This document shows, in pieces, positions 1-6,174 of a stretch of 6,174 nucleotides of DNA. The translations under genes and the position numbers were made by a program. Every line of letters starts with the position of its first letter. The stretch's first letter is position 1. Location: contig JAHEKO010000111.1 of assembly GCA_024638355.1 (NCBI GenBank), positions 1-6,174 of the forward strand, in the 5' to 3' direction. The notes under the pieces were generated by a model. That model ran no database searches. It was not told the origin of the DNA and saw only the letters and a program-made list of their open reading frames with translations. Source of the stretch: Acidobacteriota bacterium (lineage in GTDB: Bacteria > Acidobacteriota > Thermoanaerobaculia > Multivoradales > JAHEKO01).

Positions 1-207
1 CTCTGGATCTTCGACCGCGCCCGCGACGAGCGCTACCCGGTCGACGGCGGCGTCTTCGACATCACGCCGAGCGAAGGCGCGATCGAGGTTCCGATCGACG
101 CCAAGATCGACATCGTCGAGCCCCACCTCTTCGCCGTCACGGTGGAGCGGCCGGGCGGTGTAGTCGTGTCGACGCGCGAGCGAATCGCGCTCCTGGCCTC
201 GGCCTGA
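1..207 (+). CDS. RskA-like anti-sigma factor, C-terminal fragment
   Basis: The frame is open from the window's first base to a TGA at 205-207 and gives 68 residues: the 3' end of a gene that starts outside the window. It begins LWIFDRARDERYPVDGG and continues through FDITPSEG, VPIDAKI and LFAVTVERPGG to the end ERIALLASA. The order 'W-hydrophobic-F-D ... G-x-F ... VPI-A-l ... FAVTvE-PGG-V-S' matches the extracytoplasmic C-terminal domain of RskA-type (anti-sigma-K) proteins as I know them. RskA-type proteins are normally single-pass membrane proteins that hold an ECF sigma factor through an N-terminal zinc-binding anti-sigma domain and release it after proteolysis. That N-terminal part, the membrane helix and any partner sigma gene would lie upstream and cannot be seen. 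The gene converges on the helicase gene with 27 bases between stop codons and no clear terminator hairpin. The family call rests on a short piece, so it is good but not certain. Confidence 0.72.
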   Translation, partial: LWIFDRARDERYPVDGGVFDITPSEGAIEVPIDAKIDIVEPHLFAVTVERPGGVVVSTRERIALLASA

Positions 208-234
208 TCCCCCCGGCCCGATCCCGAACACGCC

Positions 235-3200
235 CTACCAGTCGACCGCGACCCGGATCTGCCGACCCTCGCCGTCGCGACAGACCAGATACCCCATCCG
301 CCGCCCGAACAGGTAGAGGTCGCGCAGCACCTCCACGTCTTTCCGGCAGTAGTCCGCGACCAGATCCAGCCGCCCGTCGCGGACCCACTCGAGGCTCGCC
401 AGCCCGTCGGCCGACTTGGCGTCTCCCAGGGTCTCCTCCGCCAGGTGGCCCATCCCGACCCGGAAGCCGAGGCGCCGCTCGACCTCCTCGAGCAGATCGA
501 GGGTCGGCAGCCGGCGCGCGTAGTCGATCCCCGTATACCCGTTGAGCACGGCGTAGTCGAACTTCCTGATATTGAAGCCGACGACGAGGTCGGCCGTTTC
601 GAGTCGCGCGATCAGATCCTTGATCCGCTCCTCCCCGAAGGTCTCGAAGCGACCTTCCTCGAGGTGCAGAACGACGCCGATCGCGACCTGCATCCGGTAG
701 GCCTTCGACCAACCGCCCACCTCGGCCGCGGAGCGCACCGTCTCGAGGTCGAAGAGCACGGTGTCGCGAACCGCCGTCTTCGAGGCCGGTCGCGAGGCCG
801 GCGCCGCGCGGTCGCCAACGGGCGTCCGGGCGGGCGCCGGAGCAACCTCGTCGGTGCTCTCGACGCTCGGGGTCGTAGCCAGCGGCGCCGGCTCGGGATC
901 TTCGAGATAGGCCCAGAAGGCGCGGTTGCCGGCGCGGGCCACCCGGCGGCCGGGCTCGCGGGGCTCGCGCCTCGCCGGCTCGGCCGACGTCTCGGGAACG
1001 CTTCCGCCCCCGGGCTCCGGCGGCTCCGCCGAGTCCTCGCCCGGCTTCGACGCCCCGATCCTGCCGTGCTCGTCGAAGCGGCGGGGTCCGGGCTCGTCGA
1101 GCTCCAGCTCCACGCCGGCCTCGATCGGCGCCATCTCGGGCGCGACCACCTCCTCCACCGCCTCCTCCCGGCCCAGCAGCAGCCGCAGGAGATGCGCCGC
1201 GCCTTCCTTGTCGAGCGGCCGGTTGCCGTTGCCGCACTTCGGCGACTGAACGCACGACGGGCATCCTTCCTCGCAGCCACAGCCTTCGAGCAGACCGACC
1301 ACCCGCTCGAGGAGCTCGGGCAGCTGCCGGTAGCCGCGCGCGGCGATTCCCACTCCGCCAGGATGGCCGTCGTAGATGAAGACGCAGCCGCACCGCGTCT
1401 GGGGATGACGCGGCATCGAGATGCCCCCGACGTCGCCCCGATCGCACAGGGCGTGGAGCGGAAAGAGCGAGATCGCCGCGTGCTCCGCGGCGTGGAGCGA
1501 GCCCATGAAGTGGCTTTCGCGCTGTTCGAGGGTCGCCTGGATCGCCCGCGGCGCCAGCCACCAGAGGCCGACGGTCTCGTAGCGAACCGGCGGCAGCTCC
1601 AGCACGTGCTGATCCACCACCACCTGCCCCTGGATCTTCTTGCGCTGGAAGCCGACCACCCGCTCCGAGACCAGCAGGCGCCCGAGCCGGGCGGTCAGCG
1701 GGCCGTGCGTGCGCTCGTCCAGCACCTCGAGAATCTCGGTCTCTTTCTCGGTGAGGGGCGTCGTGAAGTAGTCGACGCGCACCTGCTCGGCGTGCACCCG
1801 GGCGCCGTCGAGGTCGAGCTCGCGCACCAGGTACTGCCGGCCCTGGTGCAGATAGATCGCGCCCGGATGGCACTCGTGGAGCACCCGGACGCCGTCGACG
1901 GTGCCGATGACGCGGCCGCTCGCGCTGTCGAGGATCGTCGAGCTCGAGCCGGCGCCGCGCAGGCTCACACTCCGCTGCGGCCGGCGTTCGCGCGCGTAGA
2001 TCTCCGAGCCGTCGGCCGCCTCCACCAGCAGGCTCTCGCGCAGGAGCTCGCCGACCACCGGCGCGTGATCGGCGAGATAGACCTGGTCGCTCTCACGGCG
2101 CAGGGGATCCTCGGCCGCCGCGCAGACCAGGTGCCGGCGACTGATCGGCTCGTTGCGCGGATCGACCACCAGCTGCTCGCAGGGCCGGCCGACGAACTCG
2201 TCGGGGTGATCGAGAAGGTAGTGATCGAGCGCGTCCGGCAGGGCGACCAGCGCCGTGATCGACTCGCGCCCGGCGCGCCCGACCCGCCCCGATCGCTGCC
2301 AGGTCGCCATCATGCTGCCCGGGTAGCCGACCAGGATGCAGGCGTCGAGACCGCCGACGTCGATGCCCATCTCGAGCGCCGAGGTCGAGATGACCCCGTC
2401 GAGCTCGCCCTCGAACAGCCGGCGCTCGATGTCGCGCCGCTCCTCGGCCAGGAAGCCCGACCGGTAGCAGCCCACCCGCTTGGCCAGCGCCCGGTCCTGC
2501 TGCTTGAGCCAACGGTAGAGGAGCTCGGTGATGCGCCTCGCCTTGGTGAAGACGATCGTCTTGAGCCCCGCGCGCAGCAGGCGCACCAGCAGGTCGAGGG
2601 CGAGGGTGTAGGGACTCGCCACCGGGCGCAGCAGCAGGAAGTGGCGTCCCTCGCGCGGCGCTCCGGACTCCGCGACCCACTCGAAGGGCTGCCCCGTCAG
2701 CTCGCGGGCGAACTCGCCGGCGTTCGCCGCCGTCGCCGACGAAGCGATCAGCATCGGGTTCGCGCCCTGCGAACGGCAGAGCCGGAAGAGCCGCTCCAGC
2801 ACGTGGTGGAAGTGGCTGCCGAAGATGCCGCGATAGGTGTGGAGCTCATCGAGCACCAGCCAGCGCAGATCCCGCAGGAACGGCGCCCAGCTCTGCCAGT
2901 AGCCGAGGAGCCCGAGGTGGAGCATGTCGGGATTCGAGATCACCACCCGCGGCAGCTCCTTCTTGATCCGCTCGCGCTCGGAGCGCGGCGTGTCGCCGTC
3001 GTAGATCTCGCAGCCGAAACCGTCGCTGCCGCTCAGCCCGCAGGCGGCCACCAGCTCGGCGAACTTGGTCCGCTGGTCCTGCCCCAGGGCTTTGAGCGGA
3101 TAGAGAAAAAGGGCATGCCCCGCCCCGCCGCGAATCGCGTGCTCGAGCACCGGCAGCTGGAAGACGAGCGACTTTCCCGAGGCCGTCGGCGTGGTGACCA

Positions 3201-3438
3201 ACACGTTGCGGCCGGCGCGGGCGGCCTCGAGGCCGGCTACCTGATGGGTCCACAGCCGCTCGACGCCGCGCCGCGCGAGGCCCTCGGCGATCGGCTCGGG
3301 TAGCGGCGGATCGAGCTCGCCGTAGGCCGGAGTCGCGGGCGGCAGGTAGAGCGAATGAGCGAGCTGCGGTCCCAGCTCGGAATCCGACTGCAGCGACTCG
3401 ACGACGGTCGCCGCGCCCTCGACTCCAGTTCCCGGCAT
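235..3438 (-). CDS. MrfA/YprA-type DNA helicase fused to DEDDy (MrfB/YprB-type) exonuclease
   Basis: This is a 1067-residue protein counted from the ATG at 3438; the stop is TAG at 237-235. Helicase motifs appear in order: Q-like LWTHQ (62-66), Walker A TPTASGKS (83-90), Ia YPLKALGQ (113-120), DELH box (197-200), SAT (234-236), motif V STSALEMGID (351-360) and motif VI QRSGRVGRAGR (381-391). Next come DUF1998-like features, GHPGGVG (691-697) and a cysteine cluster C720, C722, C726, C729, C735, as in MrfA/Hrq1 3'-5' helicases, where a four-Cys site binds zinc. A Pro/Glu/Arg-rich linker (about 760-885) leads to an RNase H-like exonuclease: Exo I FDLET (D897, E899), Exo II FNIRKFD (D961) and Exo III YCRKD (Y1030, D1034), so DEDDy. 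In B. subtilis MrfA and MrfB are separate partners in mitomycin C repair; here both lie in one frame. I see no TPR-like tail. The frame extends to a TTG at 3498, but that start would run past the likely divergent promoter area; no start has a strong Shine-Dalgarno site. A cytoplasmic DNA-repair nuclease-helicase is inferred. The helicase and nuclease family calls are strong; the biological role is inferred. Confidence 0.9.
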   Translation of the reverse strand: MPGTGVEGAATVVESLQSDSELGPQLAHSLYLPPATPAYGELDPPLPEPIAEGLARRGVERLWTHQVAGLEAARAGRNVLVTTPTASGKSLVFQLPVLEHAIRGGAGHALFLYPLKALGQDQRTKFAELVAACGLSGSDGFGCEIYDGDTPRSERERIKKELPRVVISNPDMLHLGLLGYWQSWAPFLRDLRWLVLDELHTYRGIFGSHFHHVLERLFRLCRSQGANPMLIASSATAANAGEFARELTGQPFEWVAESGAPREGRHFLLLRPVASPYTLALDLLVRLLRAGLKTIVFTKARRITELLYRWLKQQDRALAKRVGCYRSGFLAEERRDIERRLFEGELDGVISTSALEMGIDVGGLDACILVGYPGSMMATWQRSGRVGRAGRESITALVALPDALDHYLLDHPDEFVGRPCEQLVVDPRNEPISRRHLVCAAAEDPLRRESDQVYLADHAPVVGELLRESLLVEAADGSEIYARERRPQRSVSLRGAGSSSTILDSASGRVIGTVDGVRVLHECHPGAIYLHQGRQYLVRELDLDGARVHAEQVRVDYFTTPLTEKETEILEVLDERTHGPLTARLGRLLVSERVVGFQRKKIQGQVVVDQHVLELPPVRYETVGLWWLAPRAIQATLEQRESHFMGSLHAAEHAAISLFPLHALCDRGDVGGISMPRHPQTRCGCVFIYDGHPGGVGIAARGYRQLPELLERVVGLLEGCGCEEGCPSCVQSPKCGNGNRPLDKEGAAHLLRLLLGREEAVEEVVAPEMAPIEAGVELELDEPGPRRFDEHGRIGASKPGEDSAEPPEPGGGSVPETSAEPARREPREPGRRVARAGNRAFWAYLEDPEPAPLATTPSVESTDEVAPAPARTPVGDRAAPASRPASKTAVRDTVLFDLETVRSAAEVGGWSKAYRMQVAIGVVLHLEEGRFETFGEERIKDLIARLETADLVVGFNIRKFDYAVLNGYTGIDYARRLPTLDLLEEVERRLGFRVGMGHLAEETLGDAKSADGLASLEWVRDGRLDLVADYCRKDVEVLRDLYLFGRRMGYLVCRDGEGRQIRVAVDW

Positions 3439-3505
3439 CGAAGCCCAGTATCCCGCCCGAACGGGCTGCCCGTCCAGCACGCCGCCTGTGATAAACAACG
3501 CCCCG
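3439..3505. promoter_or_regulatory. divergent intergenic region between helicase-exonuclease and isoaspartyl peptidase genes
   Basis: These 67 bases separate the preferred ATG starts of two divergent genes, so promoters for both must lie here or inside the flanking coding ends. The only AT-richer patch is around 3487-3499 (TGTGATAAACAAC); I could not place convincing -35/-10 boxes or an operator. Neither ATG has a strong Shine-Dalgarno sequence. If the alternative starts were used (TTG at 3498 on minus, GTG at 3488 on plus), the two coding regions would overlap by 11 bases and this spacer would vanish, which is why the inner ATGs are preferred. Confidence 0.35.
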
Positions 3506-4513
3506 ATGTCGAGGGCATCCGCTCACCAACTCGGGTTTCTGGCGCTGGCGATTCTCGCCTGCGCCGGCACCGCCGACGGCGAGCCCGAGAAAGCGCCCTT
3601 CGCCCTGGTGATCCACGGCGGAGCCGGCACCATTCGGGCGGAAGACTTCACCGCCGAGCGCGAGGCCGCCTACCGCGGGGCGCTCACGGCCGCCCTCGAC
3701 AAGGGCTCCGGGCTTCTCGCCGGGGGCGCGAGCAGCCTCGACGTGGTCGAGGCGGTCATCCGCGAGATGGAGGACGATCCGCTCTTCAACGCCGGCCGCG
3801 GCGCTGTCTTCACCGCGGCGGGCCGCAACGAGCTCGACGCCTCGATCATGGACGGCGCGACGACCCTGGCGGGCGGCGTCGCCGGGGTCACCCGCGTGCG
3901 CCACCCGATCAGCGCGGCGCGGGCGGTGATGGAGCGGACCAATCACGTCCTGCTGGCCGGCGCCGGCGCCGAGCGCTTCGCCGAAGCGCAGGGCCTCGAG
4001 ATGGTCGATCCGGAGTTCTTCTGGACCGAGAGCCGCTGGCAGTCGCTCGAGCGCGCCCGCGAGAAGGAGAGCCGCGAGACGGCCGCCCAGGCCGAACCGT
4101 TCGGCACCGTGGGCGCGGTGGCGCTCGACCGCAACGGCCGCATCGCCGCCGGCACCTCCACGGGCGGCATGACCAACAAGAAGCACGGGAGAATCGGCGA
4201 CTCGCCGATCATCGGCGCCGGCACCTACGCCAACGAGCGCTGCGGCGTCTCGGCCACCGGCCACGGCGAGTACTTCATCCGCTTCGCCGTGGCCTTCGAT
4301 ATCTGCGCGCGCCTGCGCTCGGGCGAGCTGACACTGGAGCAGGCCGCCGATCAGGTCATCCACGGCGTGCTCGGCGAGGCCGGCGGCAAGGGCGGCATCA
4401 TCGCCCTCGACGACGCCGGCACGCCGGTCCTGATCTTCAACACCGACGGTATGTACCGCGGCTACCGGGTCGCCGAGGGCGAGCCCGTGGTCGCGATCTT
4501 CAAGAACGACTAA
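3506..4513 (+). CDS. iaaA: exported isoaspartyl peptidase / L-asparaginase (Ntn hydrolase)
   Basis: From the ATG at 3506 this is 335 residues, ending at TAA 4511-4513. It matches plant-type asparaginase/IaaA proteins, which cleave beta-aspartyl (isoaspartyl) dipeptides and asparagine. Visible signatures are VIHGGAG (35-41), FNAGRGAVFT near 93-102, the nucleophile motif FGTVGAVALD with Thr201, then TSTGGMTNK (217-225) and GRIGDSP with Arg229 and Asp232, the positions equivalent to the substrate-binding Arg/Asp of E. coli IaaA. Family members cut themselves just before the nucleophilic Thr; here that would give a roughly 200-residue alpha chain and a 135-residue beta chain. Residues 1-25 look like an export signal: a short polar start, then the hydrophobic run LGFLALAILACAG. 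Cys19 follows I-L-A, a weak lipobox, so the protein may be periplasmic or a lipoprotein. A GTG at 3488 would add six residues. Glycosylasparaginase is less likely because the nucleophile motif is GTVGAVA, not the DTIGM type. Probably the first gene of an operon with osmC. Confidence 0.93.
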   Translation: MSRASAHQLGFLALAILACAGTADGEPEKAPFALVIHGGAGTIRAEDFTAEREAAYRGALTAALDKGSGLLAGGASSLDVVEAVIREMEDDPLFNAGRGAVFTAAGRNELDASIMDGATTLAGGVAGVTRVRHPISAARAVMERTNHVLLAGAGAERFAEAQGLEMVDPEFFWTESRWQSLERAREKESRETAAQAEPFGTVGAVALDRNGRIAAGTSTGGMTNKKHGRIGDSPIIGAGTYANERCGVSATGHGEYFIRFAVAFDICARLRSGELTLEQAADQVIHGVLGEAGGKGGIIALDDAGTPVLIFNTDGMYRGYRVAEGEPVVAIFKND

Positions 4514-4518
4514 CTCGG

Positions 4519-4526
4519 AAGGAGAG
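4519..4526 (+). promoter_or_regulatory. strong Shine-Dalgarno site of osmC
   Basis: AAGGAGAG lies 6 bases before the ATG at 4533 (8 bases from the AGGAG core). It is the clearest ribosome-binding site in the window and sits in the 19-base gap after the isoaspartyl peptidase stop. It fixes the osmC start and fits translation of a second cistron on a shared mRNA. Confidence 0.85.
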
Positions 4527-4532
4527 ACTCGA

Positions 4533-4961
4533 ATGCCCGTACGCAAAGCATCGGCCCGCTGGGAAGGCAGCCTCAAGGATGGCGCCGGCACCATGAAGAT
4601 GGAGAGCGGAGCCTACGAAGGAAAGTACTCGTTCGGCAGCCGCTTCGAAGAGAACCCGGGCACCAACCCCGAGGAGCTCATCGCCGCGGCCCACGCCGGC
4701 TGCTTCTCGATGGCCCTGAGCGCCGGTCTCGGCAAGGCGGGCTTCTCGCCCGAGAGCGTCGAGACCCAGGCCAGCGCGCGCCTTGAAAAAGTCGGCGAGG
4801 GCTTCCAGATCACCCGGATCCAGCTCACCACCGTCGCTCGCGTGCCCGGCATCGACGAGGCGACCTTCCAGCAGCACGCCACCGGCGCCAAGGAGAATTG
4901 CCCGGTATCGAAGGCGCTTGCCGGGGTCGACATCTCGCTCGAGGCCACGCTCGAGTCGTAG
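4533..4961 (+). CDS. osmC: OsmC family peroxiredoxin (organic hydroperoxide reductase)
   Basis: The 142-residue length is typical for OsmC. The protein aligns by eye with E. coli OsmC over its whole length: RKASARWEGSLKDGAGT at the start, FGSRFEE, GTNPEELIAAAHAGCFSMAL, VPGID, and NCPVSKAL near the end. Cys57 (HAGCFSMAL) is the expected peroxidatic cysteine and Cys123 (ENCPVS) the resolving one; Arg37 and Glu48 occupy the places of the conserved active-site Arg and Glu. OsmC enzymes are cytoplasmic homodimers that reduce organic hydroperoxides and H2O2 with thiols, in many bacteria through lipoyl proteins. The start is fixed by a strong AGGAG site. It lies 19 bases after the isoaspartyl peptidase gene on the same strand, so co-transcription is likely. 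The sequence favours the OsmC over the Ohr subfamily because of the N-terminal RWEG..K.G.G pattern and the GTNPEELI/NCPVS motifs. Nothing appears truncated or unusual. Confidence 0.96.
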   Translation: MPVRKASARWEGSLKDGAGTMKMESGAYEGKYSFGSRFEENPGTNPEELIAAAHAGCFSMALSAGLGKAGFSPESVETQASARLEKVGEGFQITRIQLTTVARVPGIDEATFQQHATGAKENCPVSKALAGVDISLEATLES

Positions 4962-4979
4962 GCGATTCCGTGCGGAAGC

Positions 4980-5010
4980 GGGAGGGCGCCCCGCCGGGTA
5001 GCGCCCTCCC
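4980..5010. terminator. perfect 10-bp GC hairpin between convergent genes (putative bidirectional terminator)
   Basis: GGGAGGGCGC at 4980-4989 is the exact reverse complement of GCGCCCTCCC at 5001-5010, with an 11-base loop at 4990-5000. It starts 18 bases after the osmC stop and ends on the base next to the stop codon of the opposing gene (5011-5013), so it could serve both transcripts. Neither side has a T-run, so it does not match a canonical intrinsic terminator. It could instead block 3'-exonucleases or pause polymerase in a Rho-dependent setting. Confidence 0.6.

Positions 5011-6174
<1,164 letters not shown>

Noticed and set aside
208..234. Terminator between the anti-sigma fragment and the helicase gene
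   Set aside because: The 27-base gap is C-rich but holds no stem of useful length and no T-run.
137..1873. 578-codon minus-strand open frame overlapping the helicase-exonuclease C-terminal half
   Set aside because: It is a frame-shifted reading of the same strand, dominated by Arg/Gly/Ala with no motifs; a shadow of the real frame.
445..3303. 952-codon open frame on the plus strand, antisense to the helicase gene
   Set aside because: Its translation is Arg/Ala/Leu/Asp-rich with no recognisable domain. It lies wholly opposite a gene with clear motifs; high third-position GC removes stop codons from the opposite strand.
3488..3505. GTG start at 3488 for the isoaspartyl peptidase
   Set aside because: It has no Shine-Dalgarno site, would overlap the longest form of the divergent helicase gene, and adds six residues ahead of a signal sequence that already starts well at the ATG.
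2846..4594. 582-codon minus-strand open frame crossing the divergent region and the isoaspartyl peptidase gene
   Set aside because: It spans two well-supported genes in another frame or on the other strand and has low-complexity composition with no family signature.
3355..4596. 413-codon plus-strand open frame overlapping the isoaspartyl peptidase gene
   Set aside because: It is an out-of-frame, Arg-rich reading; the frame starting at 3506 carries all the Ntn-hydrolase motifs.

Overview
The window reads as a piece of chromosome from a high-GC, Gram-negative-type bacterium. Every gene recognised is bacterial, codon third positions are strongly G/C, and long antisense open frames appear as a by-product of that bias. 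The secreted sugar-dehydrogenase-like protein carries a C-terminal module opening with an 'FESG..DDWS'-type motif. Together with the RskA-type anti-sigma tail, this is a combination I associate with Acidobacteriota (Thermoanaerobaculia/Holophagae-like). That placement is an inference from style, not a demonstrated assignment. I see no mobile element, CRISPR array, tRNA or rRNA, and no gene-free stretch longer than about 70 bases.

Layout: (1) 1-207, plus strand: the C-terminal end of an RskA-like anti-sigma factor, cut by the window edge. (2) 235-3438, minus strand: a 1067-residue protein joining an MrfA/YprA/Hrq1-type superfamily 2 DNA helicase (with its cysteine cluster) to a DEDDy RNase H-like exonuclease of the MrfB/YprB type, through a long Pro/Glu/Arg-rich linker. 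(3) 3439-3505: a short divergent intergenic region. (4) 3506-4513, plus strand: an exported isoaspartyl peptidase/L-asparaginase of the Ntn-hydrolase fold. (5) 4533-4961, plus strand: an OsmC peroxiredoxin-like hydroperoxide reductase, 19 bases downstream with a strong Shine-Dalgarno site, so probably one operon with (4). (6) 4980-5010: a perfect 10-bp GC-rich hairpin between convergent genes. (7) 5011-6174, minus strand: the C-terminal part of a secreted HHIP-like/PQQ-dependent sugar dehydrogenase-type beta-propeller with an extra C-terminal domain, running off the window edge.

The most noteworthy item is the helicase-exonuclease fusion. In Bacillus subtilis MrfA (helicase) and MrfB (exonuclease) are separate proteins that act together in mitomycin C repair. 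Here the two activities sit in one reading frame with their visible catalytic motifs intact. The isoaspartyl peptidase/OsmC pair suggests handling of damaged proteins and peroxides. With the repair fusion next door the locus has a loose stress/damage theme, but nothing in the sequence shows that the divergent units are co-regulated.
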